Below are positions 1-8,391 of a DNA stretch of 64,000 bases, in pieces. Source of the stretch: Mycolicibacterium tusciae JS617 (GTDB lineage Bacteria; Actinomycetota; Actinomycetes; Mycobacteriales; Mycobacteriaceae); NCBI RefSeq assembly GCF_000243415.2, contig NZ_KI912270.1:496001-560000 (forward strand). Direction: 5' to 3'. Every line of letters starts with the position of its first letter. Position 1 is the first letter of the stretch. The notes under the pieces were generated by a model that searched no databases, had not been told where the DNA came from, and saw only the letters and a program-made list of their open reading frames with translations. Made by a program: the position numbers and the translations under genes.

Positions 1-332
1 TCCTGGTAGTCGGGGTGACGATCGCAGTCGTCGCCTCGGGACGCTTCGGGGGTGCGGTCAAGGGCGAACTGGGCGGCTACCGCCTGGTCGACGACGAGAC
101 CGTGGACGTCACGATCACGGTCACCCGGGAGGATCCCGCCCAGCCGGTGGTGTGCATCGTGCGGGCCCGTTCGATCGACGGCAGCGAAACCGGCCGTCGC
201 GAGGTGCTGGTGCCGCCGTCCACCCAGAAAACGGTGCAGGTGACAACTGCGGTCAAGTCCAGCAGGCCGCCGGTGGTCGGCGATGTGTACGGCTGCGGCA
301 CCGACGTACCCGCCTACCTAGTGACCCCTTAA
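1..332 (+). CDS. DUF4307 membrane protein, 3' part (Rv1081c-like)
   Basis: The reading frame is open from the window edge, so the gene is cut at its 5' end. The first visible residues (LVVGVTIAVVA) are the end of a hydrophobic segment. They are followed by a soluble domain of about 95 residues with a conserved-looking Cys in VVCIVRAR and another in VYGCGTD. The architecture, one N-terminal membrane helix and a small beta-rich extracytoplasmic domain, fits the actinobacterial DUF4307 family. A GTG at 15 could be mistaken for the start, but it lies inside the membrane helix. Its position directly before greA matches the M. tuberculosis order Rv1081c-Rv1080c. Function is unknown. Confidence 0.75.
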   Translation, partial: LVVGVTIAVVASGRFGGAVKGELGGYRLVDDETVDVTITVTREDPAQPVVCIVRARSIDGSETGRREVLVPPSTQKTVQVTTAVKSSRPPVVGDVYGCGTDVPAYLVTP

Positions 333-414
333 AACGCGCCGCGAGGCAAATACAACAAACGCCGAACTGCGAATACGTGAAAATCCGCTGTCCCCGCGGT
401 GCTACCATGGATCG

Positions 415-443
415 ATACACGGTTCCCCGCTGGGACCGTGTAT
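415..443. terminator. strong hairpin between the DUF4307 gene and greA
   Basis: Arms at 415-427 and 432-443 pair over 12 bp with a one-base bulge and a four-base loop (CGCT). There is no clear T-tract, which is common for mycobacterial terminators. It lies 83 bases after the upstream stop and 125 bases before greA, so it could end the first transcript or shape the greA leader. The rest of 333-567 shows no gene. Confidence 0.45.
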
Positions 444-567
444 TGCTGCATTTAGTGCGCTGATTAGGCGTCGACGACCGCGGCAATACACGTAGAGCTC
501 CCGGCGCCGAAACATGAGACTACTTACGCGAAAATGCGCGAGAGCAACGACGAAGGGGCGCGACATC

Positions 568-1062
568 ATGACCGACACGCAGGTCACGTGGCTGACGGAG
601 GAAGCACACGACCGGCTGAAGGCAGAGCTCGATCAGCTGATCGCCAACCGGCCCGTCATCGCCGCAGAGATCAATGACCGCCGCGAAGAAGGTGACCTTC
701 GCGAGAACGGCGGCTACCACGCCGCCCGCGACCAGCAGGGCCAAGAGGAAGCGCGCATCCGCCAGTTGCAGGAGCTGCTGAACAACGCCAAGGTCGGCGA
801 GGCCCCCAAACAGTCCGGCGTCGCACTGCCCGGCTCCGTGGTCAAGGTGCAGTACGGCGACGACAAGAGCGATACCGAGACGTTCCTGATCGCCACGCGT
901 CAAGAGGGTGTCAAGGACGGCAAGCTCGAGGTGTATTCGCCGAAGTCGCCGCTGGGCGAAGCGCTGATCGACGCCAAGGTCGGCGACGTCCGCACCTACC
1001 TCATTCCGAACGGCAACACCGTCAAGGTGACACTTCTCAGCGCTGAGCCGTACCACTCCTGA
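568..1062 (+). CDS. greA: transcription elongation factor GreA
   Basis: GreA enters the RNA polymerase secondary channel and stimulates cleavage of backtracked transcripts. The 164-aa length is typical. Residues 1 to about 80 form the coiled coil, whose tip carries [11 protein letters not shown] with acidic residues D43 and E46 that match the catalytic pair of E. coli GreA. The C-terminal half is the FKBP-like domain ([14 protein letters not shown]). ATG 568 is chosen because the protein then begins at the conserved [10 protein letters not shown] and an AAGGGG motif lies just upstream. An in-frame ATG at 514 would add 18 unrelated residues. It stands alone and probably has its own promoter. 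Confidence 0.95.
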   Translation: MTDTQVTWLTEEAHDRLKAELDQLIANRPVIAAEINDRREEGDLRENGGYHAARDQQGQEEARIRQLQELLNNAKVGEAPKQSGVALPGSVVKVQYGDDKSDTETFLIATRQEGVKDGKLEVYSPKSPLGEALIDAKVGDVRTYLIPNGNTVKVTLLSAEPYHS

Positions 1063-1086
1063 GGCGGCTCCCTCCGGGGCGTCGCA

Positions 1087-1092
1087 TACAGT
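1087..1092 (+). promoter_or_regulatory. -10 element TACAGT, leaderless start
   Basis: TACAGT ends 7 bases before ATG 1100, the spacing expected if transcription begins at the start codon. No ribosome-binding sequence is seen. Confidence 0.5.
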
Positions 1093-1099
1093 CCGCACT

Positions 1100-1750
1100 A
1101 TGGCGCAGATCGCCGAGGAGCTCTTTCTGCTCCTGCTCGACAACGCGTCGGCCCAGCCCGCACTGGAACGTCACCGGCGCGGGCGTGTGCTGGCCGCCGC
1201 AGTGCTGCTGGATCTGGCATACGCATGCAGGATCCGGCCCTCAGTGGCCGAAGATGCCGTCGAGCCCGGTCGGCTGATCGCGCTGTCAACGCCCGTTCTG
1301 ATGGATCCCGTTTCCGAGTCGGCGTTCGCGTTACTGCAGCGACGGCCCCACCGACCGGTCGCGGCGGTGAAGAGGCTGTCCAAGCGCACCGAGAACGACC
1401 TCATTCACCATCTCGAGCAGACCGGCCAGATCCGACGTATTCGGTTGCAGTCCAAACAATTCGCCTGGCCGCTGGCCAACCGCGGCCGGGTAGGCCAGGC
1501 CCGTTCAGCGCTGCTGGCCGCCCTGTTCGACCGAAGGCCGCCGACGCCGTCGACCGCCGCGATCATCACCTTGCTCCATGCTGTCGACGGGTTGGGCGCG
1601 CTCCTGTCCCTCAACGATCGCGGATGGCGCTGGGTGCACGCCCGCGCCGGCGAAATCGCAAGCGGCGGTTGGGTTGACGAATATCCGACCGCGCTACCCG
1701 AGGTGAATCTGGCGGTCACCGCGTCGGCGCTGCGGCAGGCCCTAACCTAG
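1100..1750 (+). CDS. GOLPH3/VPS74 (GPP34) family protein
   Basis: A 216-aa protein beginning IAEELFLLLLDN, the signature opening of the bacterial branch of the GOLPH3/Vps74 family. In eukaryotes this family binds phosphatidylinositol-4-phosphate at the Golgi; the bacterial role is not established. Further family features are the LAAAVLLDLAYACRI helix, the KRLSKRTENDLIHHL segment and the C-terminal helical bundle. There is no signal peptide or membrane helix, so it is probably cytoplasmic or peripheral. A TACAGT box 7 bases before the ATG suggests a leaderless transcript. Its end overlaps the end of metB on the other strand by 9 bases. Confidence 0.8.
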   Translation: MAQIAEELFLLLLDNASAQPALERHRRGRVLAAAVLLDLAYACRIRPSVAEDAVEPGRLIALSTPVLMDPVSESAFALLQRRPHRPVAAVKRLSKRTENDLIHHLEQTGQIRRIRLQSKQFAWPLANRGRVGQARSALLAALFDRRPPTPSTAAIITLLHAVDGLGALLSLNDRGWRWVHARAGEIASGGWVDEYPTALPEVNLAVTASALRQALT

Positions 1751-2914
1751 CGCCTGCTCCAGATCGGCGAGCAGATCCGCCGAATCCTCGATGCCCACCG
1801 ACAGGCGCACAAGATCGTCGGGAACCTCCAACTGGGAACCCGCCGTCGAGGCGTGTGTCATCGCCCCGGGATGCTCGATCAGCGACTCCACTCCACCCAG
1901 CGACTCGGCGAGAATGAAAATCTCTGTGCCCGCGCACAGCTTGCGGGCAGCATCCGGGCCGCCCCGCATCCGCACCGAGACCATGCCACCAAATCCGCTC
2001 ATCTGCTTCGCGGCGATCCCGTGGCCGGGGTGGCTCGGCAGTCCGGGATAGAGCACAGTCGAGATCGCGGGGTGGTTCGCAAGGAACCCGGCGACCAGGG
2101 CGGCATTCTCGCTGTGCTGCCGCATGCGCAGCACCAGAGTCTTGAGGCCGCGCATGGTGAGGTAGGCGTCGAACGGGCCCGCGACTGCACCCGCACCGTT
2201 CTGCAGGAATGCGAACGCGGCGTCGAGTTCTTCATCGCTCGTCAGCAGCGCACCACCGACTACGTCCGAATGACCGCCGATGTATTTGGTCGTCGAATGC
2301 AGCACGATGTCCGCGCCGAGTGTCAGCGGCTGCTGCAGTGCGGGCGAGGCAAACGTATTGTCCACCAACACTTTTACTTTTTTGCCCGAAGTGTTCGAGG
2401 CCTCGGCTAGCTGCGCGACGCCGGCGATATCGGCGATCGACAGCAACGGATTGGTCGGCGTCTCCACCAAGATCAACTTGGTCTGCGGGGTGATCGCGCC
2501 ACGGACCGCGTCGAGGTCGGCCAATGAAACGGCGGTGTAGTCGATGCCCCACTGCGTGAACACCTTGTCGATCAGACGGAACGTGCCGCCATAGGCATCG
2601 TCGGGCATGACGACGTGATCGCCCGGCCGCAACACAGCGCGCAGCGCGCAATCGGTGGCCGCCATGCCCGAGGCGAACGCCCGCCCGTATCGGGCCTCCT
2701 CGACAGCGGCCAACGACGCTTCCAACGCGGTACGCGTCGGATTGCCGGTGCGGGCGTATTCGTATCCACCTCGCAGCCCTCCGACACCGTCCTGGGCGAA
2801 CGTCGAGCTGGCATAGATCGGCGCGTTGACGGCACCGGTCGCCGGGTCGGGCCGGAAACCTGCGTGGATGGCCTTGGTGGCGAGCCCCCGCGACCTGTGC
2901 TGTTCAGTCATCAC
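1742..2914 (-). CDS. metB: cystathionine gamma-synthase
   Basis: A PLP enzyme that condenses an activated homoserine (O-succinyl- or O-acetylhomoserine) with cysteine to cystathionine in the methionine branch. The 390 residues cover the whole Cys/Met metabolism PLP family. The PLP lysine is K210 in HSTTKYIGGHSD; YEYARTGNPTR and the substrate loop ETPTNPLL are also visible. It corresponds to Rv1079 (metB) by order. GTG 2914 and ATG 2911 are both possible starts, and a TACCCT box lies just upstream. With cbs about 2.8 kb further on, the neighbourhood carries both arms of transsulfuration. From sequence alone the enzyme could also act as a cystathionine gamma-lyase. Confidence 0.92.
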   Translation of the reverse strand: MMTEQHRSRGLATKAIHAGFRPDPATGAVNAPIYASSTFAQDGVGGLRGGYEYARTGNPTRTALEASLAAVEEARYGRAFASGMAATDCALRAVLRPGDHVVMPDDAYGGTFRLIDKVFTQWGIDYTAVSLADLDAVRGAITPQTKLILVETPTNPLLSIADIAGVAQLAEASNTSGKKVKVLVDNTFASPALQQPLTLGADIVLHSTTKYIGGHSDVVGGALLTSDEELDAAFAFLQNGAGAVAGPFDAYLTMRGLKTLVLRMRQHSENAALVAGFLANHPAISTVLYPGLPSHPGHGIAAKQMSGFGGMVSVRMRGGPDAARKLCAGTEIFILAESLGGVESLIEHPGAMTHASTAGSQLEVPDDLVRLSVGIEDSADLLADLEQALG

Positions 2915-2917
2915 CGA

Positions 2918-3457
2918 TCAGGGTAGCGGCGGATCCGGCGGCAAGGACCACTGCGGGGGCGGCGACGCCTGGACGTCCAACGGAACGCAGACGGAACCCA
3001 CCATCTTGTCGGCGAGCGTCTGACGCTTCTTGTCCCATAACGGCCACAGATAACCGACGTAGCAGAGGAGTTGGTCCACGTAGTGGGCAATTTGGCGGAC
3101 CAACGACATCCAGAAGCCGATGGGCTGCCAGGTCTTCTCGCTGACGACCGTGAACTTCATCGCCGATTTGCCGATGCTCTGCCCCGTTCTGCCCTGGCGA
3201 TAGCAGAAGTTCCAGACGAAGTAGACGGCCCCGGGCAGAACGGCGATGAACTGGACTGACGTCCAGAAGTCCGAGACGGCGGTCGAGCAGTAACTGTCAC
3301 CGCTGCCGTAGATGCTGTCGATGCACTCCACGTCGCCCGCGACCAGCAGGCCGACGAAAGGAATCAAGGCGATCACCCAGATCGGGGCCCAGTCGATGAG
3401 GCCGGCGGCCACCCGGGTCGTCCAGCGCGTATATGCCTGTTTCGGCAGCACGTACAC
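2918..3457 (-). CDS. RDD-family membrane protein 1
   Basis: A 179-aa RDD-fold protein with three or four membrane helices (LIDWAPIWVIALIPFVGLLVA, FIAVLPGAVYFVWNF and others). Family motifs are YRQGRTGQSIGKSAMKF and WDKKRQTLADKMVGSVCVP, and a short Pro-rich tail follows. It matches the C-terminal half of mycobacterial Pra (Rv1078) but lacks the long Pro-rich N-terminus. It starts at GTG 3457, four bases after the stop of the second RDD gene, so the two are co-transcribed. RDD proteins are linked to ion or small-molecule transport; no substrate can be given here. Confidence 0.8.
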   Translation of the reverse strand: MYVLPKQAYTRWTTRVAAGLIDWAPIWVIALIPFVGLLVAGDVECIDSIYGSGDSYCSTAVSDFWTSVQFIAVLPGAVYFVWNFCYRQGRTGQSIGKSAMKFTVVSEKTWQPIGFWMSLVRQIAHYVDQLLCYVGYLWPLWDKKRQTLADKMVGSVCVPLDVQASPPPQWSLPPDPPLP

Positions 3458-3461
3458 CTAT

Positions 3462-3977
3462 CTACAGCGGAACGCAGACGGTCTTCATGAGCTTGTCGGC
3501 AATAGTCTGCCGCTTGGCGTCCCAGAGCGGGAACAGGAACCCGACATAGCAAATGAGGGCGTCGATACCGTGCGCGAGCTGGCGCAGTAATGACCTGAAA
3601 ATCCCGATCGGCTCCTGCGTCTGCTCGCCGACGACCTTGAACTTCATCATCTGCTTGCCGATGCTCGAGCCGGTATTGCCTTGGCGCACCACGAAATTCC
3701 ACAACGAGAACACCATGGCGATCAGGACGCAGACCGAGAAAATGATCCATGCCGTCGTCGACGGACCGCTGCCTCCGGTGGCGCAGAATGCGCCGGACAC
3801 ACATGTCGTTTCCACCTGCCAGGCGGATAGGACGACGCCACCGATTATCGCGAGTAGGTATACCGGGATGCTGTCGATCACATACGCGAGCACGCGGGTG
3901 AACCACGGCGTGTAATGGCTAGCGTCCGCTGTCGACTCCCCGACGAAACCGATTCGCGGCGGCGGGTGACTGCTCAC
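3462..3977 (-). CDS. RDD-family membrane protein 2
   Basis: Tandem paralogue of the downstream gene with the same order of motifs: YTPWFTRVLAYVIDSIPVYL, VVRQGNTGSSIGKQMMKF and LFPLWDAKRQTIADKLM. It is very close to the RDD half of Pra. GTG 3977 is preferred because AAGGG lies 5 bases upstream; a TTG at 3995 would add six residues. The short N-terminus keeps only SHPPPR of the Pro-rich arm. Two RDD genes in tandem followed upstream by a separate Pro-rich protein suggest that the single Pra locus has been duplicated and rearranged in this lineage. Confidence 0.8.
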   Translation of the reverse strand: MSSHPPPRIGFVGESTADASHYTPWFTRVLAYVIDSIPVYLLAIIGGVVLSAWQVETTCVSGAFCATGGSGPSTTAWIIFSVCVLIAMVFSLWNFVVRQGNTGSSIGKQMMKFKVVGEQTQEPIGIFRSLLRQLAHGIDALICYVGFLFPLWDAKRQTIADKLMKTVCVPL

Positions 3978-4052
3978 GTATGCCCTTACTGTCAATCCCT
4001 CGCGACTGGTCGCAGCTTACGGATGTGATCGCAACGGCGCACGGACTCGCAG

Positions 4053-4087
4053 AGACCCGGTCTGCGCCAACCGCACAGACCGGGTCT
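4053..4087 (-). terminator. 12-bp perfect hairpin after the Pro-rich membrane gene
   Basis: Arms 4053-4064 and 4076-4087 are perfect inverted repeats of 12 bp (AGACCCGGTCTG) around an 11-base loop, 8 bases past the stop codon at 4095. There is no T-run on the minus strand. It separates the Pro-rich gene from the RDD pair. Confidence 0.6.
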
Positions 4088-4094
4088 TTCACGA

Positions 4095-5060
4095 TTACGG
4101 CGTCAGCGGCGCGAGGTGGCCACCTGTGAGCTTCCGGTAGGCGTACACCAGGAACAGCGAAGCGACTGGGATGGAGACGATCAAGCCAATACCGCAGAGC
4201 AGCGCACCGACCACTGCGATCACGCCGGCCACCAACCAGGTGAGGATCACCGGACCGATGTTGTTCTTGGTGATGTCGACGCTCTGCTTGATCGCATCGA
4301 TCGGCGAGGAGTTGCGGTCGACGATGATCACCGTGGTGAACAGTGTGAAGACACCGATCACGAGCCCGAGGATGAAGCAGAACGAGCCGATACCGGCTGC
4401 GATGCCGATGATCAGGGTCGCAATGATCACACTGCCGACGTTGCGTGGCTTGAAGAACGAACCGATCGTCACGGGCGCTCCGTTGGCGATATCCAAAAGA
4501 CCGCCCAGGAAGGCGGATTGGATCGCTGCTGCCACCACCATCAAAATGAGGTAGCCCAAGATGAGCACAAGGATGCTCGCGAAACCGAAGCTCGCCTCGT
4601 AGCTATAGCTGCTGCCGTAGGACTCGTAGGTCTGCGTCGGTGCGAGCGCGAACGCCAGCCCGTAAGTAATGCCGACGAGAACACCGATGACGATCCCGTA
4701 CACCAGCGCTGGGACGATCAGCGTGACGGCGTTCTTAGTGAACTTGTTCCACGCCCACGAGACCGCCTCACCGACGTTAAACGCCTGCGCGCCAGGGAAA
4801 CCCGGGCCTGCCGGCGGATAGCCACCAGGTGCGCCCTGCGGCGGATAGCCCGCGTGCTGGGGCGGCGGGTAGCCACCAGGCGCCCCAGGCGGCGGTGGCG
4901 GAGGTGCGTAACCCGGCGGCGGGGGCGGCAGGTAGTTGCCCCCCGGCGGGGGCGGCGGGTAGTTACCACCCGGAGGTGGGTAGTTGCCACCCGGCGGGGG
5001 CGGAGGCGGCGGTGGGTAGTTACCGCCCGGAGGCGGCGGAGGCGGCGGTTGATCACTCAT
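4095..5060 (-). CDS. proline-rich N-terminus, multi-pass membrane protein
   Basis: A 321-aa protein. Residues 1 to about 90 are almost only Pro, Gly, Asn and Tyr, built from repeats of PPPGGNYPPP. The remainder holds five or six hydrophobic segments (for example ASILVLILGYLILMVVAAA and the C-terminal CGIGLIVSIPVASLFLVYAY). The membrane part carries the helix KNNIGPVILTWLVAGV typical of actinobacterial multi-pass membrane proteins of unknown function. The Pro-rich arm is like that of mycobacterial Pra, but the membrane domain is not RDD. The arm is probably cytoplasmic. The repeats make this stretch prone to slippage and assembly error. Confidence 0.75.
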   Translation of the reverse strand: MSDQPPPPPPPGGNYPPPPPPPPGGNYPPPGGNYPPPPPGGNYLPPPPPGYAPPPPPPGAPGGYPPPQHAGYPPQGAPGGYPPAGPGFPGAQAFNVGEAVSWAWNKFTKNAVTLIVPALVYGIVIGVLVGITYGLAFALAPTQTYESYGSSYSYEASFGFASILVLILGYLILMVVAAAIQSAFLGGLLDIANGAPVTIGSFFKPRNVGSVIIATLIIGIAAGIGSFCFILGLVIGVFTLFTTVIIVDRNSSPIDAIKQSVDITKNNIGPVILTWLVAGVIAVVGALLCGIGLIVSIPVASLFLVYAYRKLTGGHLAPLTP

Positions 5061-5155
5061 GGTTTGGCCATTCCTTTCAATGACTGAAGATTGCGCGAGT
5101 TTGCTTTCAACGCGTCAAATCGCGACTGCCACAACGTCGGCGGAGGCTTATGACG

Positions 5156-5512
5156 TTAGGAGAAACTGGATGTCGCGCTGACCCCGACGACGATATTGAT
5201 GATCACGACGATCACGAAGACGATGACGCCTGCGATGGCGCCCCACATGGCGTACTTCTTGGCATCATCCGCCGCCTGCTGCGCTTCTGCGGCGCGCCCC
5301 TGTGCCCACAGACCGGAAACCTGAGTGGATTTCACAATCGACACGATTCCGAGCGGGAGACAGCACAACACCGTCACCAAGATGCCCCAAATCAGACTGT
5401 TGTTCGGTTGACCCGTGGGAGTTCCGCCCTGCGGAGGAGGCGGTGGCGTGCCGCCGCTCGGAGGTGGTGGAGGAGGGTAGTTCCCGGGGGGTGGTGGCGG
5501 TAGATCGGTCAT
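5156..5512 (-). CDS. CD225/dispanin-family small membrane protein with Pro-rich N-terminus
   Basis: A 118-aa protein. Residues 1-35 are Pro/Gly-rich. Then come two membrane helices (SLIWGILVTVLCCLPLGIVS and AIAGVIVFVIVVIINIVVG) joined by VKSTQVSGLWAQGRAAEAQQ, the signature loop of the CD225/dispanin (IFITM-like) superfamily. A CC pair lies in the first helix, the place where eukaryotic members are palmitoylated; the bacterial role is unknown. It is the third Pro-rich or Pra-related membrane protein in this stretch. Confidence 0.8.
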   Translation of the reverse strand: MTDLPPPPPGNYPPPPPPSGGTPPPPPQGGTPTGQPNNSLIWGILVTVLCCLPLGIVSIVKSTQVSGLWAQGRAAEAQQAADDAKKYAMWGAIAGVIVFVIVVIINIVVGVSATSSFS

Positions 5513-5689
5513 ATGCGCCTTCCGGTCACGTCTTAGCTGGCAACGAGCGTGCTTACCCTACCCGAGAAGCGGCTTCGTGCAGCGGTTTCTGTACGGAAGT
5601 TGATCATGTGGCGAAACGGCGAAACAGGCTGGTAACCGCCACATTGTGAGCCGCCGCCCCGGATAGTTTGGCGGGCTTTGCAAGCCTGG

Positions 5690-7090
5690 TTATCGACCGC
5701 GTCGGGTGCTGCCGTCCGACAGGAATCCGAGTAGGTCGTGACGAGTCAGAACGCCTACCGGCTTGCCCTCCTCGACGACCATCACGGCGTCGCACTCGCG
5801 CAGCATCTTGGCGGCGGTGCTGACGAGTTCACCCGCTCCAATCAACGGCAGCGGCGGACTCATGTGCAGAGCCACCGCGTCGGCCAGGTTGGCCCGGCCC
5901 TCGAAAACCGCGGACAGCAGTTCGCGCTCGCCGACACTGCCTGCGACTTCGCCCGCCATCACCGGCGGCTCCGCACCCACGACAGGCATCTGGGACACGC
6001 CGTACTCCCGCAGGATTCCGATCGCATCGCGCACCGTCTCGGACGGGTGGGTGTGTACCAGGTCGGGCAACGCGCCGGACTTGCCCCGCAGCACCTCGCC
6101 AACGGTCGTCTCCTGCACCGAACCGTCAAGCCGGCTCCGCAGAAATCCGTAGGAGGACATCCATCCGTCGTTGAAAACCTTTGACAGATAACCTCTTCCG
6201 CCGTCAGGAAGCAGCACGACGACGACTGAGTCGGGGCCGGCCTTCTCGGCGACCCGGATCGCGGCGACCACAGCCATGCCACACGATCCACCGACGAGCA
6301 GGGCTTCTTCGCGTGCCAGCCTGCGCGTCATCTCGAATGAGTCGGCATCCGACACCGCGATGATCTCGTCCGGAACCGCCGGGTCATACGCGGAGGGCCA
6401 AAAGTCCTCCCCCACACCTTCGACCAGGTACGGCCTGCCGGTGCCGCCGGAGTACACCGATCCTTCGGGATCGGCACCGATCACGCGTACCTGACCGCCC
6501 GACACCTCCTTGAGATAGCGGCCCGCGCCGGTGATCGTGCCGCCGGTGCCGACGCCTGCGACGAAATGGGTGACCTTGCCGTCGGTGTCGGCCCAGATCT
6601 CAGGGCCCGTCGTCTCGTAGTGACTGGCCGGCCCCATGGGGTTGGAGTACTGGTCGGGCTTCCACGCGCCGTCAATCTCCTCGACGAGTCGATTGGACAC
6701 GCTGTAATAGCTGTCCGGATCGTCCGGCGCCACGGCCGTCGGGCAGACCACGACATCGGCGCCGTATGCGCGCAACACGTTCTGCTTGTCCTCGCTGACC
6801 TTGTCGGGGCAGACGAAGATGCATTTATAGCCGCGCTGCTGCGCCACCAGCGCCAGTCCCACCCCGGTATTGCCGGAGGTCGGTTCGACGATGGTGCCGC
6901 CGGGTTTGAGTTCGCCGCTGGCCTCGGCGGCATCGATCATCTTGATCGCGATGCGGTCCTTGGAACTGCCGCCGGGGTTGAGGTACTCGATTTTGGCGGC
7001 AACGATGCCGGCACCTTCGGGGACAACGGAGTTCAGCTGTACCAGAGGGGTATTGCCGATGAGCTCACTGATGTGCCGTGCGATCCGCAT
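5690..7090 (-). CDS. cbs: cystathionine beta-synthase (Rv1077-type)
   Basis: A fold-type II PLP enzyme of 466 aa that makes cystathionine from homocysteine and serine. K44 in NPGGSSKDRIA is the PLP lysine, TSGNTG the phosphate-binding loop and GTGGTITG the glycine-rich loop. Residues from about 335 hold two CBS domains (TVRDAIGILREYGVSQMPVV and MLRECDAVMVVEEGKPVGVL), presumed regulatory. The heme-binding N-terminal extension of animal CBS is absent. It is Rv1077 by order, and lipU follows directly upstream. An O-acetylserine sulfhydrylase activity cannot be excluded by sequence, but the CBS domains favour the name. Confidence 0.93.
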   Translation of the reverse strand: MRIARHISELIGNTPLVQLNSVVPEGAGIVAAKIEYLNPGGSSKDRIAIKMIDAAEASGELKPGGTIVEPTSGNTGVGLALVAQQRGYKCIFVCPDKVSEDKQNVLRAYGADVVVCPTAVAPDDPDSYYSVSNRLVEEIDGAWKPDQYSNPMGPASHYETTGPEIWADTDGKVTHFVAGVGTGGTITGAGRYLKEVSGGQVRVIGADPEGSVYSGGTGRPYLVEGVGEDFWPSAYDPAVPDEIIAVSDADSFEMTRRLAREEALLVGGSCGMAVVAAIRVAEKAGPDSVVVVLLPDGGRGYLSKVFNDGWMSSYGFLRSRLDGSVQETTVGEVLRGKSGALPDLVHTHPSETVRDAIGILREYGVSQMPVVGAEPPVMAGEVAGSVGERELLSAVFEGRANLADAVALHMSPPLPLIGAGELVSTAAKMLRECDAVMVVEEGKPVGVLTRHDLLGFLSDGSTRRGR

Positions 7091-7134
7091 GACCCCATCG
7101 TGTCAGGCGGGGCTGCGGGGTACCAGCCGCGGGT

Positions 7135-8196
7135 TCACCAGGTGGCTTCCCGGATGTAGTCACCGATCTGGCGCAGCGACCGCGTCGCCTCGGGAACTGC
7201 GGGCGCCGCGAGCTGGAACACGTGCATTTGGCCCGGCCAGACGCGAACCTCTACGGGTACACCGGCAGCCGCCAGCCGACGGGCCGCCTTGCGGGCGTCA
7301 CTGACCAGCACCTCGGACCCCGACACATGGATCAGCGTGCGCGGCAGCCCGGGCTCGATGTGATCGAGCGGCTCGTAGACCTCTTCGGGCTTGCCGTCGA
7401 CCAGATGCCGGCCGGCGGCCTCGCGGACCAGGTCCACCAGCGCGAAGAACGCACGCGGCGGGAACATCGCATCGCTGTGAATGTTCGGATGGTTGGCGCG
7501 GGTCTCGTTGTCGACCTCGAACAACGGCGACATTGTCACCATCGCGGCGGGAATCTCGCCTTCCAGGCCTTCGCGCTGAAGCTTCTCGGCGAGCGCCAGA
7601 GCCAGATAGCCGCCGGCGGAGTCGCCGGCAAGCACGATCTGGTTCGGCTCGTAGCCCTTCAGCCGCAACCACTTATATGCGTCGTAGCAGTCGTCGACCG
7701 CTTCGCCGACCGAGTGCTTCGGGATCATCCGGTAGTTGACGACCAGCACCGGACAGTCCGCATAGCCCGACAGCGCGGTCACCAGCCTGCCGTGTGAATT
7801 CACGCCACAGGTGAGGAAGGCGCCACCGTGCATGTACAGAACCACGCCCCGCTTGCCGTCTGCAGGCAGCACGCCACCGGCCCTAACCAGCTGCGCGGTG
7901 CACTTCGGCAAAGAAATCGTGGCGCGCACCGTCCCGGGAGGGGGACGCATGACCCGCGCCGCGAAATCCACCAAACCCCAGGGCCACGGCAGGCGCGGAG
8001 CGTAACTTCCGATAGCTAGGGTTGGCCGAATTGTTAGCAGAGCCGCCAGAGAAGTGAGTCGTCCCGCGAGGCTTGGGCCGTCCTCGACCACCTCGACAGG
8101 GGCGCCGTCGCTAACTGGAAACTTGCGCGGTTTACGTGTTTTAGCAGGTATTTCGCCAACACGAGATGCTCTGGCTACTTTACTTGGTGCCGTCAT
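7135..8196 (-). CDS. lipU: hormone-sensitive-lipase-family esterase LipU
   Basis: An alpha/beta hydrolase that cleaves short- to medium-chain esters. It shows the HSL oxyanion motif HGGAF, the nucleophile elbow GDSAGG and a C-terminal catalytic His in QMHVF. The Asp is probably in VSGSEVLVSDARK. ATG 8196 is chosen because AGGAG lies 8 bases upstream, giving 353 aa. There is no signal peptide; the N-terminus is rich in Lys and Arg. It corresponds to Rv1076 by order. It is divergent from the SGNH esterase gene across a 195-base promoter region. Confidence 0.85.
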   Translation of the reverse strand: MTAPSKVARASRVGEIPAKTRKPRKFPVSDGAPVEVVEDGPSLAGRLTSLAALLTIRPTLAIGSYAPRLPWPWGLVDFAARVMRPPPGTVRATISLPKCTAQLVRAGGVLPADGKRGVVLYMHGGAFLTCGVNSHGRLVTALSGYADCPVLVVNYRMIPKHSVGEAVDDCYDAYKWLRLKGYEPNQIVLAGDSAGGYLALALAEKLQREGLEGEIPAAMVTMSPLFEVDNETRANHPNIHSDAMFPPRAFFALVDLVREAAGRHLVDGKPEEVYEPLDHIEPGLPRTLIHVSGSEVLVSDARKAARRLAAAGVPVEVRVWPGQMHVFQLAAPAVPEATRSLRQIGDYIREATW

Positions 8197-8378
8197 CGCC
8201 ACCACTCCTACGCCGTTGTAGAGCCCCGGCTCGCCGTTTGCTTCAGCGTTCCCGATACCTTAGCTTGACAGGCTCTGTTCGTTTCAACAATCAAAGATTC
8301 GATTTCGATACCGGACTTGATACCGCACTGTGATCCCCTGACGTCCGTCGCCACGCGGGTATCCCAGAAAATCCGACT

Positions 8379-8384
8379 TAAACT
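8379..8384 (+). promoter_or_regulatory. -10 element TAAACT, leaderless start
   Basis: TAAACT ends 7 bases before GTG 8392 with no Shine-Dalgarno in between. This supports GTG 8392 as the start rather than the in-frame GTG at 8317. Confidence 0.5.
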
Positions 8385-8391
8385 AATCCGC

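Noticed and set aside
4116..5087. 323-codon frame opposite to the Pro-rich membrane gene
   Set aside because: Its Arg-rich C-terminus is the complement of the Pro/Gly repeats; no start or domain.
8263..8300. TTGACA-based promoter for the SGNH esterase
   Set aside because: TTGACA at about 8263 has no -10 at the right distance; the TAAACT leaderless box fits better.
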